Source of the DNA: a virus
IMG/VR virus record: IMGVR_UViG_3300036908_000165
Location: 1-60,942 of that record
Direction: 5' to 3' (one strand)
Length of the DNA: 60,942 nt
Shown: in pieces, positions 15,059-22,904 of the stretch
Layout: every line of letters starts with the position of its first letter
Numbering within the stretch: position 1 is the stretch's first letter
Program-made: the position numbers and the translations under genes
The notes under the pieces: generated by a model
The model's input: the letters and a program-made list of their open reading frames with translations, nothing else
What the model was told of the DNA's origin: nothing
The model's database searches: none

Positions 15059-17143
15059 AGCGATTCGTGTATGTGTTTTAGACGGCGGCCCATAGGTCTC
15101 AACCGTGATGGCGCCACGCGCGAACAACCGTTCCATTGCCTCGGCGAACTGAACTCGCCCCGCCCCGTTTGCCAGTGTGTGAGCGCTCATCATTCTCGGC
15201 GCGTAACTCGGCGCGGTCGACACATGCGACACAGATCGACCGCTGGCGGTCAGTTGCTCCAAGATCGCCATGAATGTCTCTTCAGCCGCGTGGTCTTGGT
15301 CGGCTTCTCTCGATTCGACCTCGACGCCCTCGCGCACGAACCGCCCCCTGAGCCACCTGAGCGTGTAGCGAACGCCGCGCCGCGCACGGTTCGCCTTCTT
15401 CGTCGTCAGCAGTCGGATATCAGGGTCGGCCTCGTCTTGTTCTGTTTTCCCGAACCTTCGCTCCATGTACAGCCGCGATCGAACCGAATTGTTCCACGCC
15501 GTGTTGCCGGACGTTCCGGCGCCGCTCGACATCCCGGACAGCGACGGATGCGCCAGAAGCAGAACCGTTGTGTCGAATTCCTTGCACAGGCCTTTAAGCA
15601 TTCCGACGAACTGGCGCGCGTGGACCCGCTTGATCTCGTCGCCGCCGAACAGATCGGCGAGCGTGTCGAGCACGACCAGCGTCGGCCGCACGACTTCGAT
15701 CGCCCGGCGGACACGCGCCATCATCTGCGTCGGCTTCAGCAAGCCGTCCTTGCCCGAGGGAGCCGCGATCACCGCGTCCTGGCCGTCGAGAGAAATCAGA
15801 CGAAGTCCATCGAGATCCGATAGTTTGAACGCCTGCGTCTCGCGCGTGATCGCCACCAGCCGCCGATGCAGCTCCTCGATCTCGTCCTCCGCCGTCAGGA
15901 ACAGCGCCCGCCCCTTGGCGACGGGCATGCCGAGCCAGTTGCAGCCTGCCGCGATCGACGCCGCTAATTGCAGCGCCAGAAGGCTCTTACCGGTCGCGCC
16001 GTCGCCGCCCAGCAGCGTCACGTTACGTGTCGGAATCAGATCGCGGACCAGCCACGCCTGCGCCGGCGGTTCCTTCTCCGACAAGCTCGAGGCGGCGACG
16101 AGATCCAGCTCTGGCGGCGGCTCCTCCAGCTTCGGCTCGCCGAACAGCGCGCCGGCGTCGGGATCGTTCCACATCGCCGCACGGCTGAACGTCGGGCCCT
16201 TGTGCGCCGGTTCGTGCGAGCGCGCCTCGGCTGTCTCCTGCAACCACGTCGCGCCGACCCGGTACGGGCCCCTGAGCGAGTCGTAGTCGCGCCTGACCGT
16301 CTCCTCGTCGTTCTCGCCGCCGCTCCACCGCAGCGCCCACTCCAAAGCCAGTGGCCAACCCAACTCACTGTATGGCGCCGTCGCCGCTTTGATCGCGTAC
16401 AGGACCGTTAGATAGTCGGTCCGGTCGGGATAATCGTTCGGCAAGGCCGCGACCGCCAACGACGTCCATTTGAGATCGCCTTGCAGCGTCTTCTGGTCGG
16501 GCGGCGGGCCGGCCTCGTTGATCGCCCGCCCGGCTTTTGCGTTCGGCAGCAATCGCAGCAGATCCTCGACCAGCGCGCCGAGCGCCTCGGCCGAAGCTTC
16601 GGGCAGTTCATCGAGCGGAAGTGGTCCGCGAGTCCAGTGGTATGGCTGCAGTGTTTTTGGGTGGATGCCCCAGGCGACGAACTGCCCGTAGGTTCGGAAG
16701 TCGACCTGCCCGCCATCGAACAGGATCTTCGGCTGGCGCCATCCGACAGGACACCTAACCAGGAAGAGGGCTTTAGGCGCTTGGCCTATGCGCGTCGGCG
16801 CAGGCCCGATATGCTTCTCGACCAAACCGGCGATGATCGCCGCATGCTCTTCGCTCGGCGTATCCGCATCGATCGCCAAGCGACCGTCACCGCAGATGAC
16901 GCCGACGCCACAACCCATATCACGCCATCGCTCGGTGTCCTCGCGCGTCGTTTCGCGTGTCAGCCAGCCTTTGAGGCCGGTCCACCCATCCTCGGTGCGG
17001 ACGCCGGGGACCTTGCCGAGCGTCGTCGGATCTATGCCCGAAGCGGGCGCGAGAGGCGCGCCGGGCGGCGCTATGGGAACGAGGCGCCGGTAGCCCAGCG
17101 ACCAGAACAGGCTCCACGGGTCGTTCGGGGATTGGATATTCAT
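15017..17143 (-). CDS. Prim-pol primase fused to a RepA-like helicase
   Basis: 708 residues. Residues about 1-200 form a bifunctional primase-polymerase domain: LAIDADTP holds the metal-binding Asp92 and Asp94. Residues about 360-600 are a RecA/RepA-type ATPase with Walker A GGDGATGKS (379-387), Walker B LVVLD (489-493) and a DTTVLLLAHPS sensor strand. The C-terminal 100 residues may be a winged helix. It should prime and unwind DNA at the fork together with the family A polymerase. GAGG is only one base from the ATG, but an 18-codon leader overlaps the start as ATGA, so coupling is likely. Confidence 0.85.
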   Translation of the reverse strand: MNIQSPNDPWSLFWSLGYRRLVPIAPPGAPLAPASGIDPTTLGKVPGVRTEDGWTGLKGWLTRETTREDTERWRDMGCGVGVICGDGRLAIDADTPSEEHAAIIAGLVEKHIGPAPTRIGQAPKALFLVRCPVGWRQPKILFDGGQVDFRTYGQFVAWGIHPKTLQPYHWTRGPLPLDELPEASAEALGALVEDLLRLLPNAKAGRAINEAGPPPDQKTLQGDLKWTSLAVAALPNDYPDRTDYLTVLYAIKAATAPYSELGWPLALEWALRWSGGENDEETVRRDYDSLRGPYRVGATWLQETAEARSHEPAHKGPTFSRAAMWNDPDAGALFGEPKLEEPPPELDLVAASSLSEKEPPAQAWLVRDLIPTRNVTLLGGDGATGKSLLALQLAASIAAGCNWLGMPVAKGRALFLTAEDEIEELHRRLVAITRETQAFKLSDLDGLRLISLDGQDAVIAAPSGKDGLLKPTQMMARVRRAIEVVRPTLVVLDTLADLFGGDEIKRVHARQFVGMLKGLCKEFDTTVLLLAHPSLSGMSSGAGTSGNTAWNNSVRSRLYMERRFGKTEQDEADPDIRLLTTKKANRARRGVRYTLRWLRGRFVREGVEVESREADQDHAAEETFMAILEQLTASGRSVSHVSTAPSYAPRMMSAHTLANGAGRVQFAEAMERLFARGAITVETYGPPSKTHTRIAITKRTAEDSDLFG

Positions 17144-17196
17144 GCCTCAACCCATAGCGTCGCGTGTTGACCCGCCATGCCGCCAATGGTAGACAT
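17140..17196 (-). CDS. 18-residue leader peptide before prim-pol/helicase
   Basis: MSTIGGMAGQHATLWVEA, with GAGAGG six bases upstream of the ATG. Its stop overlaps the helicase start as ATGA, and the helicase lacks a properly spaced ribosome binding site of its own. I infer that it drives translational coupling. Confidence 0.5.
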   Translation of the reverse strand: MSTIGGMAGQHATLWVEA

Positions 17197-17244
17197 ATTT
17201 TGCCTCTCGCTCAGGCTTTGGCCGCTGTTCGCTCAGCTGCCATT

Positions 17245-17274
17245 AAGCCCCGTCGCTTCGCCGCGGCGGGGCTT
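17245..17274. terminator. Hairpin between polymerase operon and prim-pol gene
   Basis: AAGCCCCG and CGGGGCTT, 14-base loop. Lies in about 115 bases without other signals, after the last gene of the leftward polymerase operon (17312). T-rich on the plus side only, so termination efficiency leftward is uncertain. Confidence 0.5.
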
Positions 17275-17311
17275 TCACTTTTAGACTGTTTCGTGGCGGG
17301 TGCAAGCGGCC

Positions 17312-17665
17312 TCACGCCGCAGGCGGATCACGCAGCGATTCGAGAAATTCGATTTCGGCGCGCGCCGCCGCGCGAAATGCCGTGCCGTCATCCCGACGCA
17401 AGCCCCGATTACCCATGGCCAAGGCAGTCTGCCACGCTCTCAGGGCGTCCATGGCGGCGCCGTATGGTGTCTTCTTGCACCAGACCAAGCCGGTGCGCGC
17501 CATGACGGGACAGTCGTAACAGTCATTACCGTCGTCACGTTTAAACAGCATGCACAGTGCGCAGGAGCTGCAGCCGATATACACCAAGCGAGGATCGGGC
17601 GCCTGAGCAACGGCCTTCCAGTGCACGATCGACGCCTCGAGCGCTTCGCGTGTCGTTTCTTTCAT
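17312..17665 (-). CDS. Cys-rich, possibly zinc- or cluster-binding protein
   Basis: 117 residues from ATG at 17665, eight bases after GAGGAG. Cysteines are arranged YIGCSSCALCMLFKRDDGND then CYDCPVMARTG, matching small phage proteins with a CxxCxxC/CxxC zinc-binding core. The N- and C-terminal parts are helical. Function unknown; end of the leftward polymerase operon. Confidence 0.65.
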   Translation of the reverse strand: MKETTREALEASIVHWKAVAQAPDPRLVYIGCSSCALCMLFKRDDGNDCYDCPVMARTGLVWCKKTPYGAAMDALRAWQTALAMGNRGLRRDDGTAFRAAARAEIEFLESLRDPPAA

Positions 17666-17670
17666 GGTGG

Positions 17671-17880
17671 TCACTCCTCTTGCTCACGAATGGCCTCAGC
17701 CTCACGCTCGCGCCATTCGGCGGCCTCCTTTGCCTCGCGATCGCGGTCGAGGCCGAGAGAAGACAGCAGAATGTCGATGGACAGTCGCTCGCGTATTTTC
17801 CGGTTCGCTTCGGCCTGCCTGTCCCATTCTGCGGCGCCACTGGCGACGTGTTTCTCATTCTCATTCTCTGTCATCGACAT
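17671..17880 (-). CDS. 69-residue charged helical protein
   Basis: GAGGAG four bases before the first ATG (a second ATG two codons on is better spaced). The C-terminal half is a highly charged helix (REAKEAAEWREREAEAIREQ). Stop close to next start. Unknown. Confidence 0.58.
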   Translation of the reverse strand: MSMTENENEKHVASGAAEWDRQAEANRKIRERLSIDILLSSLGLDRDREAKEAAEWREREAEAIREQEE

Positions 17881-17918
17881 CTAGCTCCTCGTGTTGGCGG
17901 TGCACGCCGCCATTCGCA

Positions 17919-18761
17919 TTACATGGCCTCGTCGAGGAAGACGACGCTGACCCCCGGCCTCGGCGCTTCGACGACCGTCACGGCTTGATAGACCGTGAAC
18001 TTCACGCCCGGCCTGATCAGGGCGAGGCGGCCGGCTTCGGCTTCGGCCGATCCGCGCCGATCGTGCTTGAAGGGCCAGAGCGCCGCGCCTCCGTCGCTGA
18101 CGACGATGAAGGTCTGCGGCTTCTCGGGGTCGACTAGCGCCGCGACCGCCGGCTTGGGCGCCTCGGCGAGCGTGATGTCGTCGAGAGAGCAACTCCAACG
18201 CGATCCGCCAAATCCACTTATGTCAACGCGGTTTCCCCCGGTCCATCCGGGGAACTCGACAATGGCGTGCCCTAGTCCCCGGTTCAGACTTATGATCTTT
18301 CCCGCGGTCAGCGGCGTGCCGTAAAGACTCGTGTTCTTCGTAACCCAATCGCCGACCTTGAATTGACGTGGCTCGGCGATTTTCACGTCGGCCCCGCGCT
18401 TGAGCGCCGTGACGAATTTGTTATGGACCCAAATCTGCCTGCCGTCATCAACGACGAGAAGACGCATATCGCGGTTCCCATCGTGGTCATCCACGGCAAC
18501 AACCAAACGGTCCTCGCCGGGCGCCAATGGCGAGTCGGCGGAAACCGTCACGGTGTCGCCGACGCTCGCCGCCTCGGCCGGCAAAATCAAGACGAGTTGC
18601 TCCGACAACATGAGATGATTCGCCCCGCCGAAATCGATGATCGGATAGCGCCCGTCGAACCCCGATACCTGGCCGACCGCGCCATTAACGAGGCCAGCGT
18701 CGCGGTCTATGCAATAGGCATAGATGAGCTTGACCCAATCGCCCTTTTTGAATTCAGGCAT
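17919..18761 (-). CDS. Multi-domain SH3/KOW-like barrel protein
   Basis: 280 residues. Two related segments, EFKKGDWVKLIYAY (about 3-16) and QFKVGDWVTKNTSLYG (about 135-150), each start an SH3-like barrel, and a third may follow; the repeat points to internal duplication. No catalytic residues. Such barrels bind nucleic acid or protein. Its place in the polymerase operon would fit a replication accessory, but that is inference. Confidence 0.6.
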   Translation of the reverse strand: MPEFKKGDWVKLIYAYCIDRDAGLVNGAVGQVSGFDGRYPIIDFGGANHLMLSEQLVLILPAEAASVGDTVTVSADSPLAPGEDRLVVAVDDHDGNRDMRLLVVDDGRQIWVHNKFVTALKRGADVKIAEPRQFKVGDWVTKNTSLYGTPLTAGKIISLNRGLGHAIVEFPGWTGGNRVDISGFGGSRWSCSLDDITLAEAPKPAVAALVDPEKPQTFIVVSDGGAALWPFKHDRRGSAEAEAGRLALIRPGVKFTVYQAVTVVEAPRPGVSVVFLDEAM

Positions 18762-18903
18762 TTGCAACTCTCTCTTGATGCGGCGCCGGAATTGGCGCGT
18801 TGATTGAGCGGGCGGCGCGCCACCGTTTCGCGTCGCGCCAGTTCGTCCAGGCGACGATCGCCGGCGCGATCAGGCCGAGAAGGAGAATGTCGAGGTAGGT
18901 CAT
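18754..18903 (-). CDS. 49-residue membrane protein
   Basis: Start MTYLDILLLGLIAPAIVAW is a membrane span; Arg-rich tail. GGAG seven bases upstream. Overlaps the next gene by the start region. Confidence 0.55.
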   Translation of the reverse strand: MTYLDILLLGLIAPAIVAWTNWRDAKRWRAARSINAPIPAPHQERVANA

Positions 18904-18916
18904 TCTTCCGCTCCGA

Positions 18917-19036
18917 TCATGCCAGGACGTACAGCGCGACGATGAGGACGCAGGCCACGAACTCGGCGAGAAGGCCGAGGGTGACGGCGGCTGAACGCAA
19001 AACCCCATAGCAGGCCAACAGGATTGCGAGAGTCAT
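18917..19036 (-). CDS. 39-residue membrane protein
   Basis: MTLAILLACYGVLRSAAVTL then a second span AEFVACVLIVALYVL. TAGGAG seven bases upstream; start overlaps previous stop as ATGA. Unknown. Confidence 0.55.
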   Translation of the reverse strand: MTLAILLACYGVLRSAAVTLGLLAEFVACVLIVALYVLA

Positions 19037-19266
19037 GGGGCTTCTCCTACCCATTGGAGGCGCAGATGCTGTGACGCGCATTTCCCAGCCTCGGCGTTGA
19101 ACCGGTTGACGAGAGCGTAGCACTCTTCGTCGCTCATCGACCACAGCCCGGCGATGACGCCGTCGGCAACGGATCGTGCCGCGCGCTTCGCCATGACCTC
19201 GTCATAGCGGCCGTGCATCTTGCCGAAGATATTCTCTACCGGGTAGCTATTTGCCGTCGGGCTCAT
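19033..19266 (-). CDS. 77-residue unknown protein
   Basis: CAGGAG before ATG; start overlaps previous stop (ATGA). Starts MSPTANSYPVENIFGKMHGR; soluble, helical. Not recognised. Confidence 0.58.
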   Translation of the reverse strand: MSPTANSYPVENIFGKMHGRYDEVMAKRAARSVADGVIAGLWSMSDEECYALVNRFNAEAGKCASQHLRLQWVGEAP

Positions 19267-19451
19267 GGTGTGCTCCTGTTCAGGGTCGCCGGATCCGGCT
19301 TGTCGAGATGCTTGCGCAACGCCGCGACGATCAGTTCGCTGCGCCGGAGATCGCCGGTTCGGCACAGGGCGTCCATCGCCTCGGCCAGGTCGACCGGCAT
19401 GCGCAGCGCCATCTGGACGCTGCGGCGCTTCTTGTTGTTCGTCAATTGCAC
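19263..19451 (-). CDS. Ribbon-helix-helix regulator
   Basis: 62 residues from a GTG with AGGA upstream; an ATG at 19412 is the alternative. The core KKRRSVQMALRMPVDLAEAM plus RRSELIVAALRKHLDK has the strand-helix-helix pattern. It starts the group of small genes after the polymerase. A perfect 12-bp palindrome about 190 bases upstream may be its operator. Confidence 0.6.
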   Translation of the reverse strand: MQLTNNKKRRSVQMALRMPVDLAEAMDALCRTGDLRRSELIVAALRKHLDKPDPATLNRSTP

Positions 19452-19642
19452 GGGTCTCGTTCCTGATTCTTCGATGATTCGTCGTTGCCGTCTCTCCGAG
19501 CTGTCAAGCCTAATAGCGGCGGCTTTCCCTGGTGACTCGGCTGTCGACCTGTTCGCCCCGGTCGTCGGTGTGCGGCTACATGCGAGGCTCCTCGGATTGT
19601 GCTTCAAGCAAATCATCGCGAGGAGACTGTCGCACAATCGAA

Positions 19643-19654
19643 TGACAATTGTCA
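19643..19654. promoter_or_regulatory. TGACAATTGTCA palindrome after polymerase gene
   Basis: Perfect 12-bp palindrome, two bases beyond the polymerase stop and upstream of the ribbon-helix-helix gene. On the minus strand it includes TTGACA. The 205-base gap 19452-19656 holds nothing else convincing. Confidence 0.45.
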
Positions 19655-19656
19655 AA

Positions 19657-21909
19657 TCATTTTTTGGCGTATCTTTTTGCTCGATAACCGTGAGCGGTTA
19701 GGGGGAGCGTCGCCGCCCATGCAGGGAGATCGAGCATCAAGCGCTCCATCTCTTCGACCGAGCCGAACGAGCGGGGAACTTCGGCGACAGCTTCGTCGTA
19801 GACGTGCAGGACGATCGGATAGCCGGCGTCTTCGCACTTGCGCATCGCTACTCGTAAAATATCGGCTTCTGCTCCTAAGCAAATGTTTTCCATCAACAAT
19901 CCGCCATATAGGCCGTAGCGGAGCATCTTCTTCTTCGTTGAATCGTAGCCCAGCGCCGTGACTTTGGGCGACGTCGCGCCCTGGATCTGCGCTCGCCCCA
20001 CCAGCGCCAGCTTCTCCGCCTCTTCGCGATCGACGACTTCGGCTTCGCCCAGCGAAGCGTCCTCGAGCCGCGGCTTGGCCCAGACTTGATCTTTCAGCCG
20101 CGGCGCGGCGTAGGCGACGCAGCGGCCGCTCGGCAGTCGACACCAGAGGTAGCCGCTCTTGTAGAGGTAGTTGATTCGTCCCAGCGCCTGCTGCTTGACG
20201 CCCGGCTCTCGCAGCGCGCGGCGCGCCGCGTCTTCGAGGTCGCCCCAAGCCGATTCGATGTCGGCGTTGTGCTTCCGCCAGGCGTTGACGACGAGCATGC
20301 AGGCCAGCCACGCCTCTCGGCTGAGGATGTCGGTCTTCTGCCGGTCACGGCTCTTCAGGCGCTGCTCGTAGCGCTTGACGGCGCGCTCTCGCGCCGGTTC
20401 GTCGGCCGCCGACCAGACGCCGGGGTATAGGTTGTGCAGGTCTCGGCGCAGCATGTTGTAGTTCGCCGCCATCGACACCAACGCAGCAACCGAACCCTGG
20501 AAGCCGAGAGCGAGCTCGGCGACCTTGCCGATTTGTCGGCCCCAGTGTTTCTTGGTGACGACGTCGGTCGTCGTGTTGAGAATGCCGGCGGCGGTGCGGC
20601 GGTAAAGATCCGGCAGCGTCGGATCGGCGATGATCTCGCGCATCGCCTGCAGCTTCCATTTTTCGCCGGCGTACCAGGCGCAGAGCGCACCTTGGATGCC
20701 GGAGTAGTCGACGGCGACGAAGTCCTTACCGGGATCGGCGATGAGAAAGCCGCGAATCGCATCTGATACGAGGTGGGTCGGCTTGCCGAGATCGTCGCCG
20801 TACAACGTCCGCAGCATCGCCGGTTCTTCGGTGCGGAAAGCGGCGAACAGCGTCGCGGGGTCGAGATCGGCGTCGTCGAAGGCCGGTCGCGGCCGCGGCA
20901 TATTGTAGAGGTTGACGCCTCCAGCCGAAGTCCACCGTCCCGGCCCGGTCCCGTGATAAACGAAAAGTCCGCGCACTTTGCTGTCGGCGCAGACGTGAGC
21001 GAGGAACGCCTTCAACTTGCTCGTTGATGGTTTCACCGCCTCTTGCCGCAGCGTCAGCGCCTTGCGCGTCGAGTCCGGCAGGTCGTCGAGTTCGAAGGCT
21101 TCGAGGATGTCGTCTTTGGCGACGCCGTCGAGGAAGACGCCTTGAAGCGTCAACCACCGCGATAGTTTTGACGCCTGCGTGCAGGCCGTTACGTATCCGC
21201 CGGTCGTTTCGGCCATCTCGGCGTCGAGACGGGCTTTTTCCTTGTCGATCAGCCGCAACGCCGCGCGCGCCGAGGCGACGTCGATGCGCACGCCGCGCCG
21301 GTTGATCGTTTCGCTCATCCGCCACACGGCGATCTCGTCTTCCGACAGCGGGATCATCCGCGCGTCGGCTTCGCTCTCGGCGCGCACATCGTCGTCGCAG
21401 TAGCCGCGAAACTGCTCGAACCTCTCGGGATGGTCGATCGGCTCGTGGAACTTGATTCCCGTCTCGCCGGCCGTAAGCTTGCGGGGCGTGCAGAAGAACT
21501 GGATCAGCGCCTTGCCGATCTTGTCCTTCTTGACGACGAGGTCGAGCGCCTCGCCGAGCTTCTCCAAACTCGCCGGCAGGCCCAAGGCCGACGCTGCCGC
21601 CATCGTGCAGCGCCATTGGTTCAGGTCGATCTTCGGCCAGCCGTAGCGCGGCGTAAGGACCCGCTCCCACAGCAGGGCCTCGAACGAGCCGGCGTTGTGG
21701 CCGACAAATCGTCCGCCCGTCATGGCGTGGCGAGAAACCGTCGGCGGGCAGGGTTCGCTCGGTAGCCAGCGCTCGACGCAGTGCTCGCCGGTAAACTTGA
21801 ACGAGGCGCACAGCGGCGCGGTGAGCGGCGACTCGAAGTAGACGTAGGAGCCGGCGGCGCGGATGTTCACGTCGCTCTTGGTCTCGAAGTCGATGTGGAT
21901 CTCATCCAT
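19657..21909 (-). CDS. Family A DNA polymerase with 3'-5' exonuclease
   Basis: 750 residues. Exonuclease: IDFET (Asp7, Glu9), GHNAGSFEALLW (about 70-81) and YCDDDVRAE (about 170-178). Polymerase: motif A FVAVDYSGIQ (Asp401), motif B RQIGKVAELALGF (Arg458, Lys462), motif C VYDEA (Asp705, Glu706). Two departures from the usual Pol I pattern are visible: motif A ends in Gln406 where Glu is typical, and motif C has Tyr704 where His is typical. This is the replicative polymerase, working with the prim-pol/helicase. The start overlaps the methyltransferase stop. Confidence 0.93.
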   Translation of the reverse strand: MDEIHIDFETKSDVNIRAAGSYVYFESPLTAPLCASFKFTGEHCVERWLPSEPCPPTVSRHAMTGGRFVGHNAGSFEALLWERVLTPRYGWPKIDLNQWRCTMAAASALGLPASLEKLGEALDLVVKKDKIGKALIQFFCTPRKLTAGETGIKFHEPIDHPERFEQFRGYCDDDVRAESEADARMIPLSEDEIAVWRMSETINRRGVRIDVASARAALRLIDKEKARLDAEMAETTGGYVTACTQASKLSRWLTLQGVFLDGVAKDDILEAFELDDLPDSTRKALTLRQEAVKPSTSKLKAFLAHVCADSKVRGLFVYHGTGPGRWTSAGGVNLYNMPRPRPAFDDADLDPATLFAAFRTEEPAMLRTLYGDDLGKPTHLVSDAIRGFLIADPGKDFVAVDYSGIQGALCAWYAGEKWKLQAMREIIADPTLPDLYRRTAAGILNTTTDVVTKKHWGRQIGKVAELALGFQGSVAALVSMAANYNMLRRDLHNLYPGVWSAADEPARERAVKRYEQRLKSRDRQKTDILSREAWLACMLVVNAWRKHNADIESAWGDLEDAARRALREPGVKQQALGRINYLYKSGYLWCRLPSGRCVAYAAPRLKDQVWAKPRLEDASLGEAEVVDREEAEKLALVGRAQIQGATSPKVTALGYDSTKKKMLRYGLYGGLLMENICLGAEADILRVAMRKCEDAGYPIVLHVYDEAVAEVPRSFGSVEEMERLMLDLPAWAATLPLTAHGYRAKRYAKK

Positions 21910-22384
21910 AGGATTTTGCCAGCCAGCCGAGCTTCTTCGCGTTGACGAGCGCTTGCACGCCCGCCGGGCCCGCCGCCATCAGCGCCGTGCCGCTTCCCGG
22001 CGAGCGCCCGATCGTCCCGTCCGGCCGTTCGAACTTCACCTTCGGCGACAAGAACAGCACGGCGTCGGCGCGGTGCGCCGCCCATTGGAACCACGGCGCC
22101 GACGTCCGATCCGGCATGAGCGCAACGCCGTTGCCGTGCGCAAAGAACTTCTCCAGCCACGGTCGGATTGCGTTGCGACCGCCGAACGGCGGGTTCATCC
22201 AAATGAAATTCCTACCCCACGATGTTTCAAGGCCAAAATGCGGCAGCCACGAGTTGCACGGTGCGTGCTTCGGCCCTGAAGGCGGAGATGCGACGTCGAG
22301 GCCGAAGACGACGCCCATCGCGTCGAAGATGTATTTCGGCGTGTGCCAATCGTCGGATTTGCCGGCTGTTTCCCATCTGCTCAT
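21902..22384 (-). CDS. Phage DNA adenine methyltransferase (Dam-like)
   Basis: 160 residues. Begins SRWETAGKSDDWHTPKYIFD, followed by GLDVASPPS and the catalytic FIWMNPPFGG (NPPF motif, about 61-70), matching the short phage N6-adenine methyltransferase family. Likely protects phage DNA from restriction. The start overlaps the stop of the small Cys protein upstream. Confidence 0.85.
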   Translation of the reverse strand: MSRWETAGKSDDWHTPKYIFDAMGVVFGLDVASPPSGPKHAPCNSWLPHFGLETSWGRNFIWMNPPFGGRNAIRPWLEKFFAHGNGVALMPDRTSAPWFQWAAHRADAVLFLSPKVKFERPDGTIGRSPGSGTALMAAGPAGVQALVNAKKLGWLAKSYG

Positions 22385-22566
22385 CGGTGATTCCAGTACC
22401 AGCGTCGCTGCCTCTCACGATTGCAGATGCGGCAGCAGCCATCGTCGCGTCGGTCGGCGTCGCCGTGCCGGCAGGCGTTGCGCTTCCGCTCTACGGCGCG
22501 CCGCAGCGGGTCTTCCCAGGCGGCGCGGATCGCGTCGTTGCGCGCCGCCAGCGCTTCGGGCGTCAC
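22381..22566 (-). CDS. 61-residue zinc-finger-like protein
   Basis: GTG start overlapping the previous stop (GTGA). The C terminus has CRHGDADRRDDGCCRICNRE, a CxH...CxxC metal site like those in small phage proteins encoded beside methyltransferases and HNH genes. The N-terminal part is helical and basic. Confidence 0.6.
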   Translation of the reverse strand: MTPEALAARNDAIRAAWEDPLRRAVERKRNACRHGDADRRDDGCCRICNRERQRRWYWNHR

Positions 22567-22889
22567 CGGGGCCAGCCGATCGTTCGGTAGATGATCGGCA
22601 CGCCGAGGCCCTTGGCCGCTTCGATCCCGTCTTTCATGCCGTTCGATATGCCGAGATCGTCGTAGACGGCGACGAAATCCGCCGCTTGCATCCACGCGTG
22701 GCCGGCGGCGATGCCGCGCTGGCGCTCGACCGGCACGGCGTCGTCCAGCGCGCCGGAGCCGGCGTATGTGACGTGACTCGCGAGCGGCGCTTCTCCCCGA
22801 AGCAGGCTGTCGCGCAACACGGCGCGGGCGTAGGCGAGGTTCTTGGTAACGTCGCCGGCGTAGGGCGACTCGATGATGGTGAGCTTCAT
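22563..22889 (-). CDS. Deoxyribosyltransferase-like small phage protein
   Basis: 108 residues: MKLTIIESPYAGDVTKNLAY, a DAVPVERQRGIAAGHAW helix, FVAVYDDLGISNGM and GLGVPIIYRTI strands. This is a Rossmann-like fold reminiscent of the nucleoside 2-deoxyribosyltransferase-related phage family (DUF4406/DUF7768 type). Nucleotide substrate and activity are not shown by the sequence. GAGG before ATG. Confidence 0.7.
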   Translation of the reverse strand: MKLTIIESPYAGDVTKNLAYARAVLRDSLLRGEAPLASHVTYAGSGALDDAVPVERQRGIAAGHAWMQAADFVAVYDDLGISNGMKDGIEAAKGLGVPIIYRTIGWPR

Positions 22890-22904
22890 CCGAACAGATC
22901 CTCT

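Noticed and set aside
20726-21811. 361-residue frame inside the polymerase gene
   Set aside because: Arg-rich frame-shifted shadow; unlike the methyltransferase overlap it shows no protein-like repeats or motifs.
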